DNA from: an uncultured Clostridia bacterium
GTDB taxonomy: Bacteria > Bacillota > Clostridia > Oscillospirales > Ruminococcaceae
Direction of reading: 5' to 3'
NCBI GenBank assembly: GCA_944386455.1
Contig: CALXBC010000028.1
Span: forward strand, 1-34,604
Length of the DNA stretch: 34,604 bases
Shown: piece by piece, positions 1-8,378 of the stretch
Layout of the letters: every line of letters begins with the position of its first letter
Position numbering within the stretch: position 1 is the first letter of the stretch
Program-made: the position numbers and the translations under genes
Notes under the pieces: model-generated
Seen by the model: the letters and a program-made list of their open reading frames with translations, nothing else
Databases searched by the model: none
Told to the model about the DNA's origin: nothing

Positions 1-298
1 CCTCCGAAACTGCCGTTTCGCCGCTCAAGGTGCCGCTGGAATCATGGAGCCGGGCAGTCCGCCGGACTGTCCTTGACGGACACCTTATCGCTGTCGGCCG
101 GAAAGGACGGCCTCCGAAACTGTCGTTTCGCCGCTCAAGGTGCCGCTGGAATCATGGAGCCGGGCAGTCCGCCGGACTGTCCTTGACAGACACCTTATCG
201 CTGTCGGCCGGAAAGGACGGCCTCCGAAACTGCCGTTTCGCCGCTCAAGGTGCCGCTGGAATCATGGAGCCGGGCAGTCCGCCGGACTGTCCTTGACA
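1..298. repeat. 110-bp tandem repeat array (2.7 copies seen)
   Basis: Three head-to-tail copies start at 1, 111 and 221. Copies 1 and 2 differ at only two bases (positions 13/123 and 78/188), and copy 3 stops after 78 bases at 298. The array may continue to the left of the window. Each unit holds a perfect hairpin CGAAAC-4 nt-GTTTCG (5-20 in unit 1) whose loop, not stem, carries one of the two changes. It also holds a 9-bp stem GGGCAGTCC-GCC-GGACTGTCC (52-72) with one G-T pair, and longer-range complementary pairs TCAAGG/CCTTGA and AAGGTG/CACCTT. The unit length is not a multiple of three, so any reading frame through it shifts from copy to copy; I treat it as non-coding. It fills the whole 342-base stretch before ispG apart from the last 44 bases, which hold the ispG ribosome binding site. 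Confidence 0.9.
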
Positions 299-342
299 GC
301 TTTCTGCATACAGACAAACAGAATATAGGAAGTGACGATGAT

Positions 343-1380
343 ATGGCTGTGGAACAGGTGAGAGTAGGGGACTGTCTCCTGGGGGACGGAAAGATCTATA
401 TCCAGTCCATGCTCAACGTCCGTGCAGACGATATTGCGGGTAATGTGGAGCAGGCTGTGCGGTTAGAACAGGCCGGCTGTGAGATCCTGCGCGTTGCTGT
501 CCCCGACCGGGACGCCGTGCGGCTGATTCCGGCCATCAAGGAACGGATAGGCATTCCCTTGGTAGCCGATATTCATTTTGATTATCGGCTGGCGCTGGAA
601 AGTGCTGTGGCGGGGGTTGATAAAATTCGCATCAACCCCGGCAACATTGGCGGCGACGATCATGTCAAGGCTGTGGTGGACGCCTGCCGCCAGCGCGGGA
701 TTCCGATCCGGATCGGGGTCAACGGCGGCTCTTTGGAAAAAGAAATTTTATCTAAGTATGGCAGACCGACGCCTGAAGCACTTTGCGAATCTGCACTTTA
801 TCATGTGAGGTTGTTGGAAAAATTCGACTTTGATGATATCGTGATTTCCATCAAGTCATCTAATGTTCCGATGATGACAGCGGCATACCGTAGGATGTCG
901 GAGCTTTGTCATTATCCCCTCCATCTCGGGGTGACCGAGGCCGGAACCGAGCGGATGGGTTTGATCAAAAATGCGGTGGGGATCGGCAGTCTGCTGCTGG
1001 ACGGGATTGGCGATACGATACGGGTATCGCTGACAGCCGATCCGGTCAGAGAGGTTTATGCTGCGCAGGATATTCTAAAGAGCATCGGCAAAAATGACAG
1101 CGGGGTGGAAATTATCTCCTGTCCAACCTGCGGCCGGACTAAAATTGATTTGATATCTCTGGCTTCTCAGGTAGAAGAAGCTTTGCGCTGCTGCAATAAA
1201 AAAATCAAGGTTGCAGTGATGGGCTGCGTTGTGAACGGTCCGGGTGAGGCCAGGGAAGCAGACATCGGAGTTGCAGGCGGGGACGGATGTGCCGTGCTGT
1301 TCAAAAAGGGGGAGATTTTGCGAAAAATCTCCGAACAGGATATTTTGCCTGAATTATTAAAAGAAATTGAAGCATTATAG
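343..1380 (+). CDS. ispG: 4-hydroxy-3-methylbut-2-enyl-diphosphate synthase (IspG/GcpE)
   Basis: IspG is the cytosolic [4Fe-4S] enzyme of the MEP isoprenoid pathway that reduces MEcPP to HMBPP. The 345-residue protein shows the N-terminal TIM-barrel part (VADIHFDYRLAL, KIRINPGNIG, IRIGVNGGSLE) followed by the cluster-binding part: C260-P-T-C263 and C295 in MGCVVNGPGEA, the usual three Cys ligands with Glu302 after them. The ATG at 343 is chosen because AGGAAG lies about 8 bases upstream and the product then starts in the position usual for the family. The open frame runs further upstream into the repeat array, but that part is not protein-like. In Clostridia this gene commonly follows dxr and rseP and precedes polC. 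polC does follow here, so the left neighbour outside the window is probably rseP (inference). Confidence 0.97.
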   Translation: MAVEQVRVGDCLLGDGKIYIQSMLNVRADDIAGNVEQAVRLEQAGCEILRVAVPDRDAVRLIPAIKERIGIPLVADIHFDYRLALESAVAGVDKIRINPGNIGGDDHVKAVVDACRQRGIPIRIGVNGGSLEKEILSKYGRPTPEALCESALYHVRLLEKFDFDDIVISIKSSNVPMMTAAYRRMSELCHYPLHLGVTEAGTERMGLIKNAVGIGSLLLDGIGDTIRVSLTADPVREVYAAQDILKSIGKNDSGVEIISCPTCGRTKIDLISLASQVEEALRCCNKKIKVAVMGCVVNGPGEAREADIGVAGGDGCAVLFKKGEILRKISEQDILPELLKEIEAL

Positions 1381-1562
1381 CCGGCGCTCACCAAAGGAAA
1401 TCATGTTTTGCACGGATGTGACCGCAAAAAAATCAGCTTGTCATGTATTTCGATGTTTGCAAATCGTCCAATGGTTCTTGCAGGGCGCTGTGCTCAAACT
1501 GCCCAATTGAGAAAAATGGCATGCGCATGGAAGCGTATGTCCCCAACAGGGAGGAGAAGAAC

Positions 1563-2099
1563 ATGAAAATTTGTCCGAATTGTCATGCAGTCCAGCAAGA
1601 TCATCGTACTGCCTGTGTGGACTGCGGAGAGCGCCTCGGTGCTCCGGTATCCGCAAAGGAAGAAAAGCGGCTGCGCGGAGATATGGACGCACAAATGGAA
1701 AAGCTTTATAACCAAAAGGATCCGCTGTATACCACCAAGCTGGATAAGACAGCCGGCTTTGGTATTCTTCTGACCATGCTTGCTGTCCTTGTTCTGACAT
1801 TTTTTCTTTCAGATGAGAATCGGTGGTATTTGGTTCTGGTGGGATTGGTTTTTACACTTATTGGTACAGCGGAAGCATTTTTTCCGAAAATCGGGTGGGA
1901 AGTCGAAAAGCTCCGGCTCAGCTTCAGCGTCAACGGAACAGATGATCTGACACCATCGGATTTTTATAAAGTGGCGCGAAAGATTGCAATTTGGCTTTGT
2001 CTGGCCGTTAATGCAGGCCTGATCATATTTATGATTGCTTCAATGCTTCAGGGAGCAGCTCCCGAATCTGCCTATCCCGATGTTGTTGTCATCAGGTGA
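1563..2099 (+). CDS. Zinc-ribbon membrane protein, function unknown
   Basis: The 178-residue product begins with a short zinc ribbon (MKICPNC followed by CVDCG, two CxxC pairs about 11 residues apart). A charged stretch rich in Glu and Lys follows, then three hydrophobic segments at about residues 60-80, 88-108 and 140-162 that look like membrane helices. The ATG at 1563 is preceded by AGGGAGGAG at a 6-base distance, a very strong site. The frame is open back to 1443, but the upstream residues are less likely to be translated. The gene sits between ispG and polC on the same strand with a 44-base gap to polC, so it is probably in the same transcript. I do not recognise a named family. The ribbon resembles those that begin many small Firmicutes membrane proteins, and a role cannot be given. 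Confidence 0.85.
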   Translation: MKICPNCHAVQQDHRTACVDCGERLGAPVSAKEEKRLRGDMDAQMEKLYNQKDPLYTTKLDKTAGFGILLTMLAVLVLTFFLSDENRWYLVLVGLVFTLIGTAEAFFPKIGWEVEKLRLSFSVNGTDDLTPSDFYKVARKIAIWLCLAVNAGLIIFMIASMLQGAAPESAYPDVVVIR

Positions 2100-2143
2100 T
2101 AGATGTGATTCAAACAGATACATAGAAAAGGAAAGATCGAGTC

Positions 2144-5100
2144 ATGGCATCGTTACGGGAAATATTCAGTCAAATCATGGAGGAACAGTTTGAGTCGCTC
2201 GGAGACGGCGAGCTTTTGTCGCTCGACATCTCCCGGGAGCAGAACGAGGTTTTGGCTGCCGTCAAGTTTCCGGAGCTGGTACAGCGAGGGACCCTGCTGG
2301 CGTTTGAGCGGCATGTCGTCCAAGCCATGGGGCTTCGCAGCTTCAGGCTGTATCCCAAATATACGCCGGACAAGCTATGTGCAGAATACTTTCCGGAACT
2401 GGTAGAACAGCTTAAAACGATGTCGCCGATGGTCAACGGGTATTTTGACAACGCTTCTGCGTCTTTTACCGATGACGGCAGATGTATCGTTTCCCTTCAG
2501 CATGGCGGCGGCGATATCCTCAGAGCCGCAAAGGTGGATATGACGCTGGCGCGGCTGATTGCCGATGAGTTTTGTGTTAACCTTACGGTGGAGTTTGCGG
2601 GCGTTTTATCAGTCAGCGACGAGGACTTTGAAAGTCTGATTGCCTCCGTTCCCGCTCAGATTCCCGCTGAGCTGCCGGAGCGTCCGGCTGTGCCTGCACC
2701 AAAGCCCGCCCCTGCGCCAAAACCTGTGCTCAGACGAGATTTTACTCCGCCCAGGCGGATGAAGCTGGACTTTTCCACGCTGCCCTTTGAAAACGGGAGC
2801 GCGGAGCTGATAATGGGGAGAGAGATCAATGAGCAGCCGATCAGCTTGTCTGAAGTCACACAGGACAGCGGACGAATCTGTGTCTGGGGCGATATCTTTT
2901 CGGTGGAAAGCAGAGAAAACTGGGATAAAACCAAGCTGATCACCAGTATATACTTTACGGATTATACCAGCTCTAATATCCTGAAAGTAATTGCAGATAC
3001 TGCAAAGGAAGAGATGCTGGAAACGGTTTCCAAGCTGAAAAAGGGCTGTACGATCCTGGTGAAGGGTGAGGTACAGTACGATAAATATCTGAAGGATATC
3101 ACGATTAAGCCGCGTGATATCATGACGGTCAAAAAGAAAAAGAAAACCGATAATGCCCCGCAAAAGCGAGTGGAACTGCATTTACATACCAACATGTCGG
3201 CTATGGATGGGATGACTCCTGCCGAAAAGCTGGTCAACACAGCCTATGCCTGGGGGCACAAGGCGATTGCGATCACCGACCACGGTGTGGTTCAGGCGTT
3301 CCCGGAGGCAATGCAGGCGGTCGAGGCGATTCGCGACAAGGGCGGAGACTTTAAAATCATCTATGGCGTCGAGGCCTACTTTGTCAATGATATGGTCGAG
3401 ATTGTGACCGGACGGGACGATGTACCGCTGGATGGGGAGTTTATCGTGTTTGACACCGAGACAACGGGGCTGAATGCTTACAACGACCGTTTGACCGAGA
3501 TCGGTGCGGTACGGGTGAAAAACGGCGAGATACTGGAGAGCTTTAACACCTTTGTCAACCCCGGGCGGCATATTCCCGAAAAAATCACCGAGCTGACGGG
3601 GATCAATGACGAAATGGTGGCCGATGCCCCTGATGAGGGCGAAGCGCTGCGGATGTTTTTTGACTTTTGCGGGGACAGCAAGGTACTGGTCGCGCACAAC
3701 GCACCGTTTGACATGGGATTTCTGGACGCGGGCGCCCGGCGCAGCGAATTGGAATGCGCCTATACTGCGGTCGATACGGTGCCGATTGCCCGCAACCTGC
3801 TGCCGGGGCTGAAAAACCACAAGCTTGATACGGTGGCAAAGGCGCTGGAGTGCAGCGAGTTCAACCATCACCGTGCCTGTGACGATGCAGCGGTGCTTGC
3901 GGAGATTTTTGTCAAGCTCTGCCGGCGGATGGAAGAAGAAAGGGAAATCCACTCCACCATGGAGATCAACACCAAGCTTTCGGGCTGTGATATCAAAAAG
4001 GCAAAGAGTTATCATCAGATTATTCTGGTCAAGAACAAGACCGGACTGAAAAACCTGTACAAGCTGGTGTCCTATGGGCATCTGAAATATTATGCCCGTC
4101 ATCCGCGGATCCCCAAGAGCGAACTGATCAAGCACCGCGAGGGTCTGATCCTCGGCAGCGCCTGCGAGGCGGGTGAGCTGTACCGCGCCATTGTCGCGGG
4201 GAAAAAGTGGCAGGAGCTTTGTGAGATTGCATCATTTTATGATTATCTGGAAATTCAGCCGCTCAAAAACAACGAATACATGGTGCGTGAGGGAATCGTA
4301 GATGACTTTGAGCGGATCCGCGAGTTCAACAAAACCGTTGTCCGTCTCGGCGAAGAGCTTGGCAAGCCGGTGGTCGCGACCTGCGACGTTCACTTTCTCG
4401 AGCCGGGAGACGCGCTCTACCGTGCAGTGCTGATGGCGGGGATGAAGTTCCCTGATGCTGACCAGCAGGCCCCGCTTTATCTGCGCACCACTGATGAGAT
4501 GCTCAAGGAATTTGAATATCTGGGTCAGGAAAAGGCATATGAGGTGGTGGTGACCAACACCAATCGGATCGCGGACATGATCGATCCTGACATCCGCCCC
4601 TTCCCCAAGGGGACATTTACCCCCACGATCGAGGGCGCAGAAGAACAGCTTCAGGAAATCACCTGGGGACGGGCAAGGGAAATCTACGGCTATGAGGGAC
4701 AATTGCCTGAAATCGTCAGCGCACGGCTGGACAAGGAGCTGACCTCGATCATCAAGCACGGGTTTGCGGTTTTATATATGATTGCACAAAAGCTGGTGCA
4801 AAATTCAGTGGAGCATGGCTATCTGGTCGGCTCCCGTGGGTCAGTCGGCTCCTCGTTTGTGGCGAGCATGGCAGGAATATCGGAGGTCAACCCCTTAAAG
4901 CCCCACTATGTCTGTCCGCACTGCAAATACAGTGAGTTTATTGAGGACGGGTCTGTCGGTTCGGGCTTTGACCTGCCGCCGAAAGACTGTCCGAAATGCG
5001 GAACGCCGTTTAACCGGGACGGACACGACATTCCATTTGAAACGTTTCTTGGTTTCAACGGAGATAAAGCGCCGGATATCGACCTGAACTTCTCCAACGA

Positions 5101-6502
5101 ATACCAGTCCAGCGCCCATCGCTATACCGAGGAGCTCTTCGGCAAGGATCACGTTTTTAAGGCAGGAACGATCTCCGGTGTTGCGGACAAAACGGCGTTT
5201 GGTTTTGCCATGCACTATCTGGAAGACCGCGGCAAGGTGGTGCACGAGGCCGAAAAGCTGCGGCTTGCGGTCGGCTGTACCGGTGTGAAGCGTACAACCG
5301 GGCAGCACCCCGGCGGAATGGTGGTTGTGCCGTCCGACTATGAGGTTTATGATTTTACGCCGGTGCAGCACCCTGCGGACGACCCAAACTCTGATATTAT
5401 CACTACCCACTTTGACTTTAACTCTCTCCATGACACCATATTGAAGCTGGATGAGCTGGGGCATTTGGTCCCGACGCTGTACAAGCATCTGGAAGACCTG
5501 ACCGGCATCAAGGTCATGGATGTTTCGATGAGCGACCCGCAGGTCATGAGCCTCTTCACCTCAACCGAGGCACTGGGTGTGACGCCCGAGCAGATCGACA
5601 GCCAGACCGGGACGCTGAGCCTGCCTGAAATGGGGACTAATTTTGTCCGCGGCATGCTGGTGGAGTGCCAGCCTAAGAAATTTTCCGATCTGCTGCAGAT
5701 CTCAGGCCTGTCCCATGGAACCGATGTGTGGCTGGGAAACGCACAGGAGCTGATTAAAAACAAAACCTGTACCATCAGTGAGGTGATCGGAACCCGGGAC
5801 AGCATCATGACCTATCTGATTTATAAGGGACTGGATCCCTCCATGGCGTTCAAGATCATGGAGATCACCCGTAAGGGAAAGGCGCCCAAGCTGCTGACCG
5901 ACGAGCACAAGGCGGCTATGCGCGCCTGCGGCGTGCCGGAATGGTACATTGAAAGCTGTCTCAAAATCAAATATATGTTCCCGAAAGCCCATGCCGCCGC
6001 TTATGTGACAGCGGCGATCCGGCTGGGCTGGTACAAGGTGCACCAGCCGCTCGCTTATTATGCGGCGTATTTTACAGTGCGCGGCGGTGACTTTGACGCG
6101 GAAAGCGCCGTCAAGGGAAAGACGGCGGTACGCTTGAAGCTCGACGAGCTGAAAGCAATGGAAAAACGTACGGTCAAGGAGGATGATCTATACGAAACGC
6201 TGCTGATCATCAACGAGGCTGTCCAGCGGGGAATTGAATTTTTGCCTGTTGACTTATATCGTTCAGATGCGGTAAAATATAAGATAGAAGACGGAAAGAT
6301 TCGTTTGCCCTTCACGTCGCTGAAGGGATTGGGAGAAGCTGCCGCTAAAAACCTGCAGGATGCGGGAGAACAGGGAAGCTATATTTCAGTGGACGAGGTA
6401 CAGTCCCGCTCCGGTGTGTCCAAGGCCGTGATTGAGATTTTGGAAGCGGCGGATGTCTTTGACAAGCTGCCGAAATCCAGTCAGATGTCGTTGTTTGGAT
6501 GA
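2144..6502 (+). CDS. polC: DNA polymerase III PolC (alpha subunit with proofreading exonuclease)
   Basis: PolC is the replicative polymerase of low-GC Gram-positives. The 1452 residues are the normal length. Reading from the N-terminus there is an N-terminal domain with a Pro/Ala-rich linker near residues 170-195. An OB-fold region follows (about 225-335), then a PHP domain beginning VELHLHTN (343-350). A DnaQ-like 3'-5' exonuclease is inserted in the PHP domain, with FDTETTG at 436-442. The polymerase core carries a zinc-binding knuckle (C924xxC927 and C949xxC952) and the catalytic motif PDIDLNF from 977. The last residues, QMSLF (1447-1451), match a sliding-clamp binding motif. The ATG at 2144 has GGAAAG about 8 bases upstream. 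No terminator is visible between polC and the following gene. Confidence 0.98.
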   Translation: MASLREIFSQIMEEQFESLGDGELLSLDISREQNEVLAAVKFPELVQRGTLLAFERHVVQAMGLRSFRLYPKYTPDKLCAEYFPELVEQLKTMSPMVNGYFDNASASFTDDGRCIVSLQHGGGDILRAAKVDMTLARLIADEFCVNLTVEFAGVLSVSDEDFESLIASVPAQIPAELPERPAVPAPKPAPAPKPVLRRDFTPPRRMKLDFSTLPFENGSAELIMGREINEQPISLSEVTQDSGRICVWGDIFSVESRENWDKTKLITSIYFTDYTSSNILKVIADTAKEEMLETVSKLKKGCTILVKGEVQYDKYLKDITIKPRDIMTVKKKKKTDNAPQKRVELHLHTNMSAMDGMTPAEKLVNTAYAWGHKAIAITDHGVVQAFPEAMQAVEAIRDKGGDFKIIYGVEAYFVNDMVEIVTGRDDVPLDGEFIVFDTETTGLNAYNDRLTEIGAVRVKNGEILESFNTFVNPGRHIPEKITELTGINDEMVADAPDEGEALRMFFDFCGDSKVLVAHNAPFDMGFLDAGARRSELECAYTAVDTVPIARNLLPGLKNHKLDTVAKALECSEFNHHRACDDAAVLAEIFVKLCRRMEEEREIHSTMEINTKLSGCDIKKAKSYHQIILVKNKTGLKNLYKLVSYGHLKYYARHPRIPKSELIKHREGLILGSACEAGELYRAIVAGKKWQELCEIASFYDYLEIQPLKNNEYMVREGIVDDFERIREFNKTVVRLGEELGKPVVATCDVHFLEPGDALYRAVLMAGMKFPDADQQAPLYLRTTDEMLKEFEYLGQEKAYEVVVTNTNRIADMIDPDIRPFPKGTFTPTIEGAEEQLQEITWGRAREIYGYEGQLPEIVSARLDKELTSIIKHGFAVLYMIAQKLVQNSVEHGYLVGSRGSVGSSFVASMAGISEVNPLKPHYVCPHCKYSEFIEDGSVGSGFDLPPKDCPKCGTPFNRDGHDIPFETFLGFNGDKAPDIDLNFSNEYQSSAHRYTEELFGKDHVFKAGTISGVADKTAFGFAMHYLEDRGKVVHEAEKLRLAVGCTGVKRTTGQHPGGMVVVPSDYEVYDFTPVQHPADDPNSDIITTHFDFNSLHDTILKLDELGHLVPTLYKHLEDLTGIKVMDVSMSDPQVMSLFTSTEALGVTPEQIDSQTGTLSLPEMGTNFVRGMLVECQPKKFSDLLQISGLSHGTDVWLGNAQELIKNKTCTISEVIGTRDSIMTYLIYKGLDPSMAFKIMEITRKGKAPKLLTDEHKAAMRACGVPEWYIESCLKIKYMFPKAHAAAYVTAAIRLGWYKVHQPLAYYAAYFTVRGGDFDAESAVKGKTAVRLKLDELKAMEKRTVKEDDLYETLLIINEAVQRGIEFLPVDLYRSDAVKYKIEDGKIRLPFTSLKGLGEAAAKNLQDAGEQGSYISVDEVQSRSGVSKAVIEILEAADVFDKLPKSSQMSLFG

Positions 6503-6590
6503 TACAGACTGACAGCAGCTCCGTATGCCGCCGATCATAACTTTTCCCCAGACTGTCATATAAAATCAGATCAGAAAGGAAGCGACTGTC

Positions 6591-7700
6591 ATGCAGCAGT
6601 GGTACAGCGCACCGCCCGGTATGGGCATAGACGATGAAAGACGAACAGAGGAAAGAAACAGGATTCGGCGGCTTGCCAACCGCTGCGGTCTGGTGATGCT
6701 CCTCCTGCTGCTGGGAATGTATGTCGTTTCCTTTGGTCTCAGCTTTTTGGGGGCAAACTATTGGAAAGCCCTGCCTGGCTGGCTGACGAATAACTTTTCC
6801 TTTAGCGATACCGCAAATCTGTTGCTGAACCTGATCTTTTATCTTGGAATCATTCCGCTTTTGCTTTGGTACTGCAATCGTCAGTCCAAAACCAGGTTAT
6901 CTGAATATCTTCGGTTCCCCGCAATGCCGAAAAAAGCGGTATGGAAGCTGGTGCTGATGGGCTTTGGCGTTGTATGGGCCGCTTCTGAAGCGGGCAGCTT
7001 TGTTTATATGGGAATCAACAGTCTGCTTGAGATGCTGTTTCACATTCAAATGAATACCCCGGATGTTACGGTCGACCGCAATCCCGTTTCGATTGCAGTA
7101 TTGGTTCTTGGCAGCGCGATCCTGGCGCCGTTTTTTGAGGAACTGTTCGCCCGCTGCGGCCTGGTGGGTACGCTGAGAGCGCATGGCGGTGTGTTTACAG
7201 CGATTGCCACCGGGGTCATGTTCGGCTTCATGCACACCAATTTTCAGCAGGTATTTTTCGCGGCTATGATGGGAATTTATGCTGGCTTTGTTACCTACCG
7301 TACCCGCTCAGTCTGGCCTGCGATCCTGCTGCATTTTATGGTCAACGGAATCTCAGTGCTGCAAAGCATTGCGCTTAGTTTTACAGACATCAATGGGATA
7401 ACTTATCAAGAAATAGAATATCTGATGCGTGTTGACCCGCAATATCTTTTGTCCCAGCTGGTGCCGATGGGGATGGTATCATTGCTGTCGCTGTTGTTTC
7501 TGGCACTTGGGGTCACGGGGCTGGTCGTGTTTATCAAAACGCTTATTAAATATCCGCAGGAGTTCAGTCTGCCTGATGAGCGCAGACATTCTCTGCTTCG
7601 TACACGGGATAAGTGCAAAATCTTTTTTGCCTCGCCGGCGATCATTGTATTTCTGATATTCAGCGTGCTGCTGTCCTGTATGAACGCGTTTATTGGATGA
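6591..7700 (+). CDS. CPBP-family intramembrane glutamic endopeptidase
   Basis: This 369-residue polytopic protein has the three conserved motifs of the CPBP (CAAX protease/bacteriocin-processing, Abi) family: EELFAR with E183-E184 and R188, GFMHTN with H215, and HFMVN with H248 and N252. In the family these form the active site within the membrane. About eight hydrophobic segments are visible, starting near residue 33. A soluble basic N-terminus of about 30 residues begins MQQWYSAPP. AAAGGAAG lies about 8 bases before the ATG. It follows polC after 88 bases without an obvious terminator or strong promoter, so it may be co-transcribed. The substrate cannot be deduced: family members mature peptides, process prenylated proteins or confer bacteriocin immunity, and no bacteriocin gene is seen nearby. 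Confidence 0.92.
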   Translation: MQQWYSAPPGMGIDDERRTEERNRIRRLANRCGLVMLLLLLGMYVVSFGLSFLGANYWKALPGWLTNNFSFSDTANLLLNLIFYLGIIPLLLWYCNRQSKTRLSEYLRFPAMPKKAVWKLVLMGFGVVWAASEAGSFVYMGINSLLEMLFHIQMNTPDVTVDRNPVSIAVLVLGSAILAPFFEELFARCGLVGTLRAHGGVFTAIATGVMFGFMHTNFQQVFFAAMMGIYAGFVTYRTRSVWPAILLHFMVNGISVLQSIALSFTDINGITYQEIEYLMRVDPQYLLSQLVPMGMVSLLSLLFLALGVTGLVVFIKTLIKYPQEFSLPDERRHSLLRTRDKCKIFFASPAIIVFLIFSVLLSCMNAFIG

Positions 7701-7709
7701 GGGATGATG

Positions 7710-8083
7710 ACAACTGGTGATTTTTTCATCGGGTAGTCACAAGCATATATGGATGACTGCGTATTTGTAGACCCGGGTAAAATTATATTGGGGGATGATG
7801 TGTTAATCAGTCCGCAATGTGGCTTTTATCTGCCATTCATCCTTTGGATCCGGAGCTGCGCAGAAGGAGTTATGAGATGGCAAAACCGATCCGGGTGGGA
7901 AACAATGTCTGGTTCGGCGGTCATGCGACCGTTTTGCCGGGGGTTACCATCGGAGACAACACCGTCATCGGAGCCGGCAGTGTGGTGCCCCATGATATTC
8001 CATCCAATGTTGTGGCTGTCGGAAATCCCTGTCGGGTAATCAGACAGATTACCGGGGAAGAGAAAAGTGAAATGACAAAATAA
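7710..8083 (+). pseudogene. Remnant of a maltose/galactoside O-acetyltransferase (hexapeptide repeat)
   Basis: The second half of a Maa/LacA-type left-handed beta-helix acetyltransferase can be read, but not in one frame. The first piece (7710-7823) reads GDFFIG, a TAG stop at 7734, then MDDCVFVDPGKIILGDD and SPQCGFY. One base appears to be missing in the next codon, expected to be Thr, because the frame then shifts to AIHPLDPELRRRSYE and GNNVWFGGHATVLPGVTIG, ending VAVGNPCRVIRQ. The His of AIHPLDPE is the usual catalytic position. The first 60-80 residues of the family are absent, because CPBP ends just upstream at 7700. A 5' deletion, a nonsense codon and a one-base deletion together make an active product very unlikely. 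The shift being a sequencing error would not explain the stop or the missing N-terminus. Confidence 0.85.
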
Positions 8084-8132
8084 AATAACGGGGCTCTCAA
8101 TCAGATGAAATGATTGAGAGCCCCGTTATTTT
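8082..8132. terminator. Bidirectional intrinsic terminator, 22-bp stem
   Basis: A perfect 22-bp inverted repeat (8082-8103 with 8111-8132) encloses a 7-base loop. The GC-rich core GGGGCTCTCAATC is flanked by A and T runs on both sides, so it can stop the rightward transcript after the pseudogene and the leftward feo transcript. Confidence 0.93.
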
Positions 8133-8203
8133 TTACAAATCCCTGGACAAAGCAGCAGCATGGTTTCCAATAACGATTTTGTTTTACGGTGTGGGCCTTA
8201 GCT

Positions 8204-8350
8204 TTATCTTTCTGTTTTCTGGACGGAACAACATTCTGTACAATTATGGCAGCTGCAGCAGCCTCTTTTCCGGCGCTTTTTGCTTGACCACAGGATTCCG
8301 GCCACCGCGGCTGCCAGCAAGAGTAAAACTACGAGGTCGGCAGGTGTCAT
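8204..8350 (-). CDS. FeoB-associated Cys-rich small membrane protein
   Basis: A 48-residue protein: MTPADLVVLLLLAAAVAG forms a single N-terminal membrane helix, then a basic stretch (SSKKRRKRG), then a Cys cluster CCSCHNCTECC with six Cys in eleven residues. It lies 28 bases downstream of feoB on the same strand. AGGAG sits 6 to 7 bases before its ATG. Small proteins of this shape after feoB are known in Clostridia as FeoB-associated Cys-rich membrane proteins. A role in handling Fe(II) at the membrane is inferred from position and Cys content and is not established. It is shorter than common gene-calling limits and easily missed. Confidence 0.88.
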   Translation of the reverse strand: MTPADLVVLLLLAAAVAGILWSSKKRRKRGCCSCHNCTECCSVQKTER

Positions 8351-8378
8351 TTCAAGCACTCCTTTCTGATTTGTCAAA

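Noticed and set aside
1-298. CRISPR array or repeated small proteins in the 110-bp repeats
   Set aside because: There are no unique spacers between short direct repeats: the whole 110-base unit repeats. The unit length is not divisible by three, so the repeated reading frames (beginning MPLESWSR) are not kept in one protein.
293-326. Promoter for ispG starting at TTGACA (293-298)
   Set aside because: No -10 element lies at the proper distance; the nearest AT-rich hexamer, GAATAT, is 22 bases away. Other repeat copies carry the same region.
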